64,000 nt of DNA from Arthrobotrys musiformis (taxonomy: Eukaryota > Ascomycota > Orbiliomycetes > Orbiliales > Orbiliaceae): positions 3,534,001 through 3,598,000 of the forward strand of contig JAVHJL010000005.1 of NCBI GenBank assembly GCA_036971715.1, written 5' to 3'. Numbering within the stretch: position 1 is the stretch's first letter; every line of letters starts with the position of its first letter. Of this stretch, positions 11,482 through 23,057 are shown in pieces. The translations under genes and the position numbers were made by a program. Below the pieces are notes generated by a model. The model was not told the origin of the DNA. It ran no database searches and saw only the letters and a program-made list of their open reading frames with translations.

Positions 11482-13873
11482 ATGTGGACCCGAGTACACC
11501 CATTATGTCTACTCCTTGTGGCATTTTACTATCCCCTTTTGACGACAACGCAGGAATTCGCCCCGAAAGCGAAAGTTGGAACGTGGGGGGTCGAATTCAC
11601 TGTTATTTTCTGCGCCGTCAAGCCAGAATTTCGCCAGAGGCGAGAGCTTTTCTCGGCATTGGATAGAGCCTTGGTGGCGATGGATCAGACCAAGATACCA
11701 TTATTACCGCCCCGGAAGAATGCGGTATACCAGGTCCAAAGCGAAAGTTTGGGAGTTGTGGCCTATACGTTCACCATTCCTATCAGCTACAACCGTCTCT
11801 GGGGGCAGAGGAGAGGAACAGAATTGGAAGCCGCTGCTGGGTACATAAGGAAACTTCTTTTCCAAGGGATTCCAAAAATTTTTTCACATGGCCGGGCCGA
11901 AGAGATTAAGGCGGGTTACGCCTCTCCGAACTATCCAGTAAGGAAATACCTTATATCATGCATGTTCTTTTAGTACATCGGTGACCACCCAAAGAGTGGC
12001 ACTGTCCAGAAGACAAGAGATAGAGCACCGCGAGACCAAGATAGAGCCGCATATCGTCTCCGTAAATCTACACAGTTCCGAAGCCGTATATCTCCTAGCG
12101 GCATATTATTGTTGTAAGCCATTGATAGCGCTATAGTATTTGGCTAGACCCTTTAACCGCGCGCAGCCTTAATGTCGACTAACGGTATATATATATATAT
12201 ATATCGATATTGGTAGAGACTCTTATTTAGGAAGAGGCTAATAACCCGTCATTTAGTTCGAGAACTGTAATCCGCGCTGGTTTTTCGAAGACGGAATTCT
12301 ACCTAAACATCGCTGGTACGAACAGCGTCTCGATAGTTCGCTGCTCAAAATGCCGTCCGGATGGGGGGATACTTTCGAGGAAAATATTCCAGAAGATGAT
12401 CTTGTTTCAGTAACAAGAAACGCTTTGGGCGAGCTCCCTTACTTGTCTTGGCCATGGACAAGGGAGATAATAGCTCACGCAGGCCCCAGGATTCAGCGAT
12501 CGTATTACCACTACAGGAACCCGGGGAGCGGAGTTGTAGTTTACCTGCTCGATAACGGACTTGATCCAAACCACCCCGTAAGTTTCTCCTAGATGCGGCC
12601 CATGTTGTATCAATGACGTACCTTTTGACCACGTGGTAAGTAGGATCTTCTCCATGCAAAGGTGGCGGACTGGATTACGACAAGCCGATTCCCGGCGGAA
12701 AAGTGGACTGACAACTACTTGAGACACCCCGCCCGCCCTCACGGTACCTTGGTAGCTTCTAAAATAGCAGGCAAGCTATCCGGAGTTGCCCAAGCCGTCG
12801 AACTGGTGATCGTACCGTGTAGGAATGGATACGGTCTCCAAACCGAGGATAGCGTCTGGGATTGCGTTCTCAAAACTTACGATCATATAAAGAAAAACAA
12901 TAAGGATCGGCCTTGCATCGTTAACTTCTCACGAACCTTGCTCCAGCCGGCCCTGCCTCAGACCAAAGATCATCCCTTCTTGAACATCTTTCCTGTAATG
13001 GAAAGAATGACCCAATGGGTATTTAAGGAATTCGAGAAGCTGAGCAATGTAATTTTTGTCTGCGCTGCTGGGAATTCTCCTCCGGTAAGCCCCTCCCCGA
13101 GCTCGCCACGTATACCGTGGAGCTGTATTTATATATTCGCCATCATGATGAGGTATAAATTAGTGATATACCAGCATAAATAGGTATTCATACGATAGTA
13201 TCTAATCATGCAAATCTGTAGGAATCCAAAATCGAACACTTCCCCGCAGCCTTAGGCAGAAGTGCCGAGTACAAACGACTGGTTGTAGTCGGCGGGGCTC
13301 AAGAGGTGGATTCAGTCTGGCAAAATAGGTTCCAATTTGACAAATCCATTGTCAACATGATATGGGCTCCGGCGGGTTCCATCGTCTCGGCGTGCCTTCC
13401 GGATCCCAGAATTCCACAAAATTCGTGGAAAGATTATATGTTTTACGACATCAAAAATGAGGGGGGTGGAACATCGAGTGGTATGCCTATATATGAAATC
13501 CGTAGCTGTGATAGGATGATCTTGTTAAATAAGTAGAGTTTCACAAATATTCTAACTTCTTCATGAACCTCCAGCCACAGGAATCATCACCGGAATACTA
13601 GCAAGCTACATCTCAAAGACCCTCGATGAAGACACCAAAGCCCATAGGGAGATCAACCTCGAGGAGCACATGGACGACGCTATCGCTATGCTCAAATGGC
13701 TCTCTAACATTAGAGTGCTCAAAGACTGGGCGGGGAACCCGTTTAACTCTGAAGAAGTACCAGTTGCGTGGAACGGAATATCAACAGATAAATGGACTCG
13801 AGAGGACCAACAAGTGGTCGAAAACAGTATACCGTTTATGCCGCCAGTAGTCTCAAAACCGCATCCAGAATAA
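11482..13873 (+). CDS. subtilisin-like serine protease (peptidase family S8), five exons
   Basis: Exons read as 11482-11937, 12257-12577, 12662-13084, 13222-13480 and 13575-13873, giving about 585 residues. The N-terminus has a signal-like hydrophobic stretch (PLCLLLVAFYYPLL). Catalytic blocks appear in S8 order: Asp in VVVYLLDNGLDPNHP (about residue 251), His in HGTLVASKIAG (about 286), oxyanion Asn in VIFVCAAGN (about 397), and Ser in GTSSATGIITGILASYI (about 485), the last formed across the final intron. Donors GTAAGG, GTAAGT, GTAAGC and GTATGC and the acceptor phases all agree from exon 2 onward. The first junction is less certain: 11975-12117 also holds an open stretch (HIVSVNLHSSEAVYLLAAYY) that could be another exon, with an alternative acceptor at 12290. 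The Asp block is D-N-G rather than the common D-T-G or D-S-G, which occurs in other S8 members. It is likely active and secretory. Confidence 0.83.
12186..12204. repeat. (TA)n microsatellite inside an intron
   Basis: An uninterrupted run of TA dinucleotides, 19 bases long, sits in the first intron region of the protease gene. It may vary in length between individuals. Confidence 0.8.
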
Positions 13874-14642
13874 CATTCAACCGCCCGTACCATATATAGA
13901 ATTTTGAATAGCAGGCGCCTCAGGCGCCACACAACCCCGACTGCACCAAGATCACCACTAGTACTACAGCTACTACAGCTACTATTATTCTATATATTCA
14001 CACACTAGTGTTTGTTTAATTACAATAATTTTTATAGAACTTTCTACCAAAAACAACACATTTTGGGACCCTATCCCCCAGGGGGGATTTGCCTAAGTAT
14101 GAAAGGCCCCGAATTGCAGTCGGGCATTCAGGTAGTCCACCGGTCGCTCGGCCTCATTTAATTACGCTCTCGAGGTCTCATAAACGAAAAATGAATTGAG
14201 AGAGGGAGAGAGAGAAACTCGCACACTACAAGAAGGTCTGCTGCCACAATTGCAGTGTACTAGTGTAAATAATATATAGATCACCTATTTTCGCCGGGGC
14301 AATCTGGTTTACGAGACAGAGATCACCTTTTACTTCCCGTTTCTTTCCATTCTAATTCCTCGATTCTTTTCCGTCTATATAGATAGCCATCCTTAGTTGT
14401 CGCATCATTCCTCGAGCTCGTGATCATTCGTATTAACAAGTTTTCGGCATTCCTAAAACACAATATTAAACAGCCGATATCTATCTATACAGCAACCCCC
14501 TAAATCTCCCATAATTATAAAGAAAAAGAGTATAGACCAACCCCATTTACCCTCCATAATAAAACGCCTGCTGTAAAGGTTATATATAAAGCGCCTTCGC
14601 ATAACACAAAAACCCCAGTAAGGAGTGCAACAAGCAAAAATT
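13874..14642. other. intergenic spacer between convergent genes
   Basis: This 0.77 kb lies between the 3' ends of the protease gene (plus) and the VWA gene (minus). It is A+T-rich, with a short GGCGCCTCAGGCGCC inverted repeat near 13914-13928, which could form a hairpin. No gene was seen. Confidence 0.35.
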
Positions 14643-17600
14643 CTATATCATAAACGGAGAAAATTCCGTCTCCCTCACATCCCTCAAAGTCCCTGCAGGA
14701 CTGACAAGTTTCGTTACCTCACCTCCATCCTCTTCGATAGCCATAGAGTTTCTCTTACTCTTGTTTCCACTCTTAATTCTCTTTTCCTTCTTCCCTTCTT
14801 CGCCATCTGATCCATCGGTAGCCTCCAAAGCATCATCTTCATTACCTCGCGCAGAAACCTTCCTCATATCATCAACGCTGATACCCAAAATACTCCCGCC
14901 TTCTCCAGCACTTTCAATCCTCTTCCACAATCTCGTAGCCGAGTCGTCGGGTCGCTGTTGTCGGTCGTACGAAATAACGGTCATGGGACTACTGTCGACT
15001 CCATTATCTCCTTCGAACCTTCTGATCCCGCTGTCTTCCTCATCTTCGTACCCTCCGATCGCATATCCAACCCTTTCGCTCGCTTCACCAACACTATTGG
15101 TGTCATTCGTCAATCCAGGTGTAGCCGATCTCATCTCCTCCATTTCTCCCTCCTGTTTCCCTTTCTCAAATCCCTGACCGCGGACTAAACTCTCCGTCTT
15201 CCCTTCAAAACTAAACGGACGGGTCAATTTCTTATTCTCATCCTCTGTCATCTTCCCAGGCGCGGAGGAGATTCTAAACCCTCCCATGCCCTCAAAACTA
15301 ACATCGCCGGTACCTCCAACTCCAACTCCACTTCCAAAGCCCATAACCCTCCCCCTTCTCCTTCCGTTCCAGATCCTGATTTGGTACCTCAACTCCCTCA
15401 CCACATTGCAATAATCCAAATCTTTTTCTTCTGTTGTTCGGGCAATATTCTCGATAGCGATCAATGCATCCTTCGGGTTCTTATGTTCGCTGACGATTTT
15501 CTGAATCAATGCCTTCCTCACAAAATTCTGACGAGCTGTCGGCGAAACATTCCCAAGTAAGTGCGGAACCCGGGATTTTTTACCGGCCCCGTCGGATTCG
15601 TAAACCGATGAAGTACGTGAGGAAGCGGAGTATATTAGATTCCACGGCGAGTTCTTCGAAATAATCGTTGCTTCGGCCGAGGCGGTGGTAGTAAATGTCG
15701 TTGCGGCGGGGAATAAACTATGTTTGTACCCGACATCGACTTGGAGTAATTTCATCTTCTCCATACCTAGAGTAGCGTATAACCCTTCTTCGAGGGCCTC
15801 CAATCCGTCTTCGCTCATCGAATGGTGTTCTTGGTATATGGATGTGACGTCCATGCGAACCATGATTGTAGCTCGTTCACCGGGTCGGAAGGTCGCGAGT
15901 GATGTCCTCCCGATGGCGGCTTTGATGGTTGTGTTCTTGCCTGGGATGAGGGTAACGGCGACATCTCGCATCATTCCAATGCTTTCGGAGCACCTCAAAG
16001 CTCGGACAAAACGACGTAGAGCAGCTCGTAGTTTTGTAGTGTGGTCGTCTTCGAGGGTAGTAACGTCCATCATCGAGGTAGGGAAACAAAACCCCCCGGC
16101 GCCGTCTCTAGAATCCGCATAGATAGACTCACTGATGGGCCAATAAACACAACCAACGCCGATGACGTGGATTTTGACATCTTCGAATCCACCGACGTCG
16201 ACCATGTTATTTTGGTTTGCGGGAACAGCAGAGCTAAGGATTATAAGGTTCTTATTCTTCCCTTGAAAACCGGGCATAAACATCGAACAAGCAGCGCGGA
16301 CGACATTCGAGATGGGATTGTCGAAAAGAAAAGGGTCGGAGGTCGTTTTTGCTCTGTCTATGAGGAAAAAGGCACGGTGTTTTGCTTGATGGGTGCAAGG
16401 GACCATTGGCATAAGGACTTCGCAGGCAGAAGTACTTGTGAAGGCTGCCATACCAAAACTGTCGGAGCGGGCCCCTGAAATATTTTCGAGGATATACCCG
16501 ACAGTCGACTTCATCGTCGTAATAGCCTGCTCGGACATGTTTTGACTATAATGCCAATGTTAGTATCTTCTACTTTGGCTATCATAGCCCATTCCCGCAA
16601 CTTACGATAAATCGAGGAGAAACAAAACTTCTAGGCTATTGGTATTGGAGTTTCCAATATCTCGATTGTTAGCAAGGCTGCCATTGAGTTCAACGGCAAC
16701 CCATATCTCCCTCTCCTCTGCAACTTCGATCGTGTCGATATCAGCAGTAACTTGGAGATCCAAGTGGGTAAGAACAGGTTTTCTATGGGCAGCAGAATAT
16801 AGAATGGATCTAGGTTCCGAAGAAGGGCCATTCTCCTTTTTTCTCTTCATTGGAGTTGTGTATTGATCCTGATTTAGGGCAGTCCCCATGGCTGCAAGGT
16901 TGAATGAAGATCCGTTTAGGCCTGGTTGGCTTGAAATTTCCGTTTGCCATTGGTTCGGTAGTTGGAGGTAAGAGGCTCTCAGATTGACTGGAAGAGGATT
17001 GCTGAATCCTCGAGTTGATTGTCCTTGTTGATATTCGTCGACTTCAGGGGTAGGGGGAATAATGCTGTTCCTATTAAGCATCTGCATAACATCTACACTA
17101 TCTCTCTTCGGCGGTTTGGGGAAAAGGGAGAGGAAATTTTGAACAGAAGCCCTATCGTCAGGACGGGTGGCAGAGTGGGCGGACAGAGACGAGCGGTGGG
17201 AAGGGCTTGTAGGCAACTCATGGCCAGGAAGGGTACCTGACAATCCGAGAAGGGTTCCCGTGAGAGTATGCCTTCGCTGAGGGATACGGGATCGCAGTGT
17301 TGTTTCATCCTTGCTTTTATCGTTATCGAAGCGGTGACGATTCGTTGGCGTATCTTCATCAGAGACTGTTCCATCTTGGCCCCCTCGGGCAGTCATTGTT
17401 GAAGAGGCCCTGGAACTCTGCCATTGACGTTCACGTTCACGTTCAGCAGGATTGTTGTTATATTTAGGACTAGAGAGGGCGAGACTGAGCTTGCTCCCCG
17501 CAAAACGTCCTCCGAAGAATCCGGAGCTGATTTTGAGCCTAGTAGGCATTTGCTCGCTCTTAACTCTTCGCTTGAAGGGGATTGTAATGCCAAAGATCTT

Positions 17601-18017
17601 TTTCTTGGATTCCTTCCCGGATACACCGCTTGTGACATCTGACGTTGAGGTGGACCAGCGAGATTGCATCGTTTCTCGGACTTGAAGATCGACGCTATCT
17701 CTCCCACCAGGTGGTTCCATTGCAAGAGCCTTTGTAATGTTAAGCGGACGGGGTGTGATATCCGGGTCGCCAAACTTGACGGAATCACGCTTCGGGGTAA
17801 CATCCTTCCCGCCACCGCCAGAAGAGGAAGAAGAGAAAGTCAGACGGTCGATTGACTTTTTCGCAGCGTGTTTCTTCAATTTGTTCCTGTCTCTGTTTTT
17901 GACAGGCTTTATTTCTTTTGCCGGGACCAGAGAGATCGGTGTCCGTGGCCGTGGCCGTGGAGTGGACGGCATGGCAGGCAATGGCCGGTAGGAGTGGTGT
18001 TTCTCATTTCCACTCAT
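14643..18017 (-). CDS. large protein with von Willebrand factor A-like domain
   Basis: Two exons, 18017-16606 and 16545-14643, are joined over a 60-base intron with donor GTAAGT and a perfect TACTAAC branch site; the phases agree, giving about 1104 residues. Residues 1-440 are disordered, Ser/Pro/Arg-rich and basic. The VWA-like domain begins just before the splice: ILYSAAHRKPVLTHLDLQV, then LEVLFLLDLSQNMSEQ spanning the intron, where Asp-Leu-Ser-Gln-Asn near residue 469 resembles a MIDAS D-x-S motif. Later strands include NLIILSSAV and VKIHVIGVG. A middle domain (about 650-880) ends with the helical block ALIQKIVSEHKNPKDALIAI. The last ~220 residues are low-complexity Gly/Ser/Glu. VWA domains usually mediate metal-dependent protein binding. 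The partner is unknown, and the canonical MIDAS set cannot be confirmed by eye. Confidence 0.82.
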
Positions 18018-18241
18018 TGGGAGCTATACGAGTCCCAAATTAGTAGTTGAGCTAGTAGGTGCATGGCAAAGATTGGTTAGAATGCCGGGTGGTTGAGAAG
18101 CCATGGCGATATCATCAAGCTCAACCAGATGCCTTCGACCTCGTGCTCGCCATGCGGACGACGCCACTAGGGAGCATGTTCTGATGATGCATGGATCGCG
18201 ATATAGGGGAAGTATTTGATATGAACTTACCTTGAGTATTC

Positions 18242-18270
18242 GATGGTAGCACGATGGTAGCACGATGGTA
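18242..18270. repeat. 11-bp tandem repeat
   Basis: The unit GATGGTAGCAC is repeated about 2.6 times in the 5' flank of the VWA gene. No function is evident. Confidence 0.75.
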
Positions 18271-18940
18271 AAGGTGACGGGTATATGGAGTTGATGGTAG
18301 GTGTGCGTAGGAGGTGGTTGGTGGGTGAGCGTGGGAGCTGGCGTGGTGACGTCCCACAACCTTTGCTGTAGACGCTCTCCAACACTTTAGCCACCTCTAC
18401 AGTCTTATTGCACTAGCTACCACAACTATCACCAAGCTACTCATCCACCTGCTTATCTACCTCCCAGTGTAGGTACTTACCTAAGTACCCATAAGCGTAG
18501 CCCTAGAGTAACCAGTAGTGGTGATTCCCTTCTGGATTCCAGGATCCATAAGTGACCATTTTCAGATACGCCGACTCTCTCAAGCTTGGAGACCTTTGAA
18601 TTCTGTGTAATACTAAAATGCACCTTTGTTTCCATCAACCTCTATGGCATACTTTTGGCACGAAGCAATCATGCATCGTTCATTTAAACATATACACTCA
18701 TGCGTAACTTAGATACACTTAACATAAGATCCTGAGAAGGCCTTTATATACAGGTATTCCGGCCTCGAGTACCCATACATTTGTGCAATGCGATATATAA
18801 TTCTTGATAACCCCCCTTATATCATGGCTATAAATATTGTAGCACGCACAAAACGTATATTCCCAATTAACTCTCTAATAATACTCAGGCCATAAATACC
18901 CGAGGATGGGGTAGCCTTGAGACTACCCCCTAGCTAGATT

Positions 18941-19591
18941 AATATACAATTCGTTATCGCATACTCCAAAGAATAAGCTCGAATCCCCAGCCAGCACGCT
19001 CATACAGCCCGGACGCTTGTAGATACACCCCGCGAACCAATCCAGAGCATAAATTTGGTCGACCATAACGTGGAAATTCGCGCTTTCTAGACCCTCAACT
19101 TCCCATTCCAAACGTCATTTGAACACCGATAAACTCCAACGCAGCCGGTGTTGATAGTGATGAACGGGAGGCGGATCAACTTGAGTGTGCAAAGGGGTTT
19201 GTGTCGAAACTCTGGTTCTCCGGATTATTAGCTCTCTGTCAGGTTTTGGGAAGATTCGGTCTTACCTGATTTATGAGGGCTCCCCCATATGAAGGAAAGA
19301 AAAAGGGGGCACAGGCATATTTGCAGCCGATAATAAAGCATTCGCCTTTTGTGCCATATATTTGATCGCAGACTCCGCCAGCCCATTCATCTCCGGAGAT
19401 TTCGTTTGCGTAAATATTGTAAGTAATCTATACGGTATACCGCGGTAGAGCTCCGTTTCGATACCCAGTGTTGATATGGAACTACCCCACTACCCTCTGC
19501 TCTAGAAAATTATAGAGCCGATAATTGCAGAACGCTTACGGTTTCGAAAGCCTCTAAGAAAAGCGAAAGGAGTCTAGGATTCTTTGTCAAG
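18941..19591 (-). pseudogene. possible Cys-rich spliced gene or its relic
   Basis: Several adjacent minus-strand pieces look coding and are flanked by splice-like sites. Piece 1 (19591-19540) follows a pyrimidine-rich CAG acceptor and ends at a GTAAGC donor. Piece 2 (19427-19266) starts after TAG, ends at GTAAGA, is in phase with piece 1, and carries five cysteines (GGVCDQIYGTKGECFIIGCK, then YACAPFFF). Piece 3 (19207-19093) reads GCVGVYRCSNDVWNG before a stop. A shifted frame ending at 18941 adds more cysteines (WFAGCIYKRPGCMSVLAGD). No start codon with a signal peptide was found upstream. Either the first exon lies further away or this is a decayed small secreted protein gene. The family was not recognised. 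Confidence 0.3.
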
Positions 19592-21281
19592 CTGGAATGA
19601 GAAGTGTATCAAAGGGGGTTCTAGTGGATGACAGAACAAGAAGGTCGGGATATCCGGGGAAGGCTTTTATAGTTAACATTTTACATTTATATATGCCAGG
19701 TGTAATTAATTATACATAATATTATCACATATAAACTAATAAATCTAGCCTATGGGCTTCCCCGTCAATCCCATAATCATATATTTAGCAGAAATTAGGG
19801 CACTAAGGCTTTATTGACTATAATCTTGATTGTTTCACCTATGAGATGTGCACGTCCGCCGTCCATCACGGGTATATCTAAATCCATAAACCCTCAAAGC
19901 TAACCAAGCTAAATGTATGTACGCACGTGAGTCCAATACACGTATATATGTATACAGACATTTTCACCAGAATTACCGCGAATTTCTTTCATCGCCGATC
20001 AGGGGTGTAGAATGTGTGATCACCTAACGAAGTCTTGCTTTTCCTGAACCAGAATTTTCTACGTGCGTATACCTATGTACTGTTGCATATATAAGGTGTA
20101 TAGTATGCTATCATAGTGTCAAGCATTTCGGAAGGTAAATACAAGTAATAGAACGGGATCAGCGACCACGCAAATTTAAGGAATCACGTAATAATAAGTA
20201 GATCGATATAGATCACCCATGAATCGATATCCCCGATATATATACTATAAATACTCCCCACTTTAAATTCAGATAATCCTCGATACAGGCTAGATTCTTT
20301 CCAAAAGCTTGATGAGTTATGTGTACGTAACATATATCACCCATACAACCTCAACTAGTTAACTCACGAGCGGTAAACTACAAAGTACCCAATTAGGCAG
20401 ACAATCCAAACAATCGCTTACAAAAAAACCCAGGGATCCAAATACCCGCTACCAGGCTTCGCAATCCATGTCCTGCTGAAAACCCAACGTCGAATCCGTG
20501 ATGGGATACATACCGCGAGCTATAGCTCTGTTCAGCCCACAACCAGGTTTTAATTTACGGCTGTAGCCTAACCGTACGAACCTATAAGAGCAGAAAACTA
20601 GACGTAAAGTTAAGCATAACAATCAATACCCCGTCGAACCGAGCTTTATTCGGAATAGTCCGTCCCAGCGATATGGTCACCAGGATCCGGAATATATAGT
20701 CGGAATCATACGATCTCATCGCGATCGAAAAGCCAATTGGTCCCCGCATGGCCATGATATCATAAAACCCCAACAGATAAAAACAATCTAACCCGTCAAA
20801 TTCTAACCGACGTAGTATCCAAAACTCAACGGGAGTATATATATATAGCACAGCCCTACCAATGCAATCGCATGATTCCGCGAAGCTGCAGGGTTTAGCA
20901 TCGCGGAATGGTTCCTAATGGGGTATGGTCGTTGGATCGTGCATACCACAAAAACAACGCATCTTACTTCTCCGCGGGTTCTGGAAGGTTTGTGAGGTTT
21001 TCTGGGGTTATTGGATGGGTGGTTTTGGGTTAGTGGGAGGGAATCGATATGCGCGATGTCGTCGGTTGGGTAATTTTGGGTATCATGGCTTTTAACTATG
21101 TTACCCCGGGATTTTACGTGTTCGAGGTATCATCACGATGATTAGAAAGTTAAGATAAATATCAGACGAATCCTCGATTGATTGTCCCTTTTTTCATCAG
21201 CTTCAAACACTCGCTTTTTAAAGTATCTTCTCCTTTCTTTCTTAATACAATACAATTGTCTATAGTAATAAAATAATAACA

Positions 21282-23057
21282 ATGCGCCTAACCTCCCTCG
21301 CCGCCACAGCGGTCCTGGGCGCCCTCACCGTCTCCGCCGCCCCAACAGGCTGTAACGCAGACAATGTCCTCCGCCACCTCCGCGCAGCAGAACGTCTCCC
21401 ATCCGCCCAAGCCTGGTGTAGTACCTACACCGCCACCCCGGCCACGATCGGTCAATCCTACCCGTCATGGTTAAACACGCAATACACCACCTCCACATCT
21501 CGCCTCTCCAGCGCGTGCAGTTGTATCAATACCGCTTCTGCAACTGTGACTCCGTTGAGTTTTGGGAGTTATATACCGCCTGATCCCACTACCACGGAGG
21601 ATATTCCGACTGTTACGCCGAAGCCGTTGGGTACTATCACCGCTGGTCCGATTCCGTTACAAACGGGGGATGTGGCGGGTAGTATCCCCCCGGCACCGAC
21701 GAAAGATGTGTTTTTTGGGAATCTGGCGGAGGATAATGCGACTGTATTCCTTGCGCAGGTGAGGTATGAAGCACTCGATGGGGGGAATATTGTGAACCTT
21801 GATGAGATATTGGGTGGGATTCAGGGGTTTCCGGTTTGTGATGAGGGGAGGATTGAGATTGAGTTTACTACTTCTGGGTATAGGGATTTGGCGGTTGGGA
21901 GTTGGGCGGGGAGTACGCTTGTTACCGCTGGAGGGAGGTACTGTGGTATTGAGGGGCAACATAATTTTTATAAAGTGCTTGGAGTTGTTGCGTCCGGCGG
22001 GGCTGGGATTGTGGTAACGGTTGAAAGCGTGGAGTTGAGGAATGCGATATCCGCTCTCGACGCTGAGTTTGGGACGTTCGATATTAATGATTCCAGCGAG
22101 GATGGGACGTTCCAACGGAAGCTTAAGGCCAGGGGGTTCGACGGATTAATCAATATCGTGAAGGGATGGGGGACCGAGATCAAAGACGCCGTCGATTCGG
22201 CCGGAAGACCTACGAAGCGCTTCACGACCTCGCGGTACGACTACAACCTCATCGGTAGCAATCTTTTCCAAATCAACGAGAACGGACGTGGTGCGTCGGT
22301 GACCTGTAACGACTGCGGTGTCACAGGCGGAGTCCAGCTCTTCGGCTCCGTTTCGGCCGATATTAAAAACTGGCAGACCGTGGGGTTGGTGGTTGGTTTC
22401 GACCTCATCGATCCGACGTTCAGTCTCAACATGGGTCTAGGTTGGAATTTCGAGTGGAAAGGGAATAAGGAAACCGCATTGTTCTCCGTAATCCCCTGGG
22501 CCGTCGATATTCCCAAGATCCTTACCATCGAACCAGCGGCTAAAATCATCGCCGCCGTGGATCTGGACATCAAATCCGCTTTTCAAATTCGAAATATCGG
22601 ATTCACGGGCAAATGGAAGACCTTCTCCGTCGGTTATAATCTCCTGACCAAACTCCCAGTTCTTACCGGTAACGTCGTGCCAGAGATCAGTTACCTCGAG
22701 CCGTATTTTTCAAACAACATTTCTCCATGGGGGGTACAAGAGGCCCGAGCGACAGTTTGGGTCGGTCCCAGGGTCGGGATGAACATCGACGTTCTGAGCG
22801 GGTTAGCACACGGTAGCGCAGATGTGACGGTTCAATTCCCCGCGGTTAATATAGAAGCCAAGTTGGATTCACTGAGCAAATGTCCCGGCGCGAGTGGGTT
22901 GGATATGTGCGTCGGGCTTCATGCTGATGCGCTTATCAGGGGTACCGCCAGCGCTAGTGCCGGCCTTGTGGGTGTTGGTGATGCGGGCGTGGATTATGAG
23001 ATTTTCAAGTACAACATCGGGACGTTTTTGGAGAAGAACTTTTATATTGATGTTTAA
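21282..23057 (+). CDS. secreted protein with Cys-rich N-terminal module, unknown function
   Basis: A single 591-codon frame. Residues 1-19 form a signal peptide (LTSLAATAVLGALTVSAAP). Residues 24-82 form a compact Cys module starting GCNADNVLRHLRAAERLPSA and ending SSACSCINTA; this C-x-x-D-N-x-L-R-x-L-R pattern recurs at the N-terminus of many ascomycete secreted proteins. A Pro/Thr linker follows, then a domain near 150-255, a possible dibasic processing region (KLKARGF, about 280), and a beta-rich C-terminal domain beginning near TCNDCGVTGGVQLFGSVSAD. That last block resembles repeats in uncharacterised fungal wall or adhesive proteins. No GPI-type tail is present. The base composition is more G+C-rich than the flanks, as expected of a real gene. 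Confidence 0.85.
   Translation: MRLTSLAATAVLGALTVSAAPTGCNADNVLRHLRAAERLPSAQAWCSTYTATPATIGQSYPSWLNTQYTTSTSRLSSACSCINTASATVTPLSFGSYIPPDPTTTEDIPTVTPKPLGTITAGPIPLQTGDVAGSIPPAPTKDVFFGNLAEDNATVFLAQVRYEALDGGNIVNLDEILGGIQGFPVCDEGRIEIEFTTSGYRDLAVGSWAGSTLVTAGGRYCGIEGQHNFYKVLGVVASGGAGIVVTVESVELRNAISALDAEFGTFDINDSSEDGTFQRKLKARGFDGLINIVKGWGTEIKDAVDSAGRPTKRFTTSRYDYNLIGSNLFQINENGRGASVTCNDCGVTGGVQLFGSVSADIKNWQTVGLVVGFDLIDPTFSLNMGLGWNFEWKGNKETALFSVIPWAVDIPKILTIEPAAKIIAAVDLDIKSAFQIRNIGFTGKWKTFSVGYNLLTKLPVLTGNVVPEISYLEPYFSNNISPWGVQEARATVWVGPRVGMNIDVLSGLAHGSADVTVQFPAVNIEAKLDSLSKCPGASGLDMCVGLHADALIRGTASASAGLVGVGDAGVDYEIFKYNIGTFLEKNFYIDV

Larger units (their letters stand above)
18018..21281. other. long A+T-rich divergent spacer
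   Basis: This 3.3 kb lies between the VWA gene (minus) and the secreted-protein gene (plus). It contains the 11-bp repeat at 18242-18270, the Cys-rich coding trace at 18941-19591 and dense TATATA tracts at 20000-20900. A minus-strand open frame of 89 codons at 20582-20851 is hydrophobic but has no homology I recognise and is probably chance. The last 100 bases before 21282 are pyrimidine-rich (CTTCTCCTTTCTTTC), as in many fungal core promoters and leaders. Confidence 0.4.

Noticed and set aside
20582..20851. Hydrophobic 89-codon minus-strand frame
   Set aside because: A+T-rich DNA gives hydrophobic codons by chance; no homology is recognisable and there is no promoter context.
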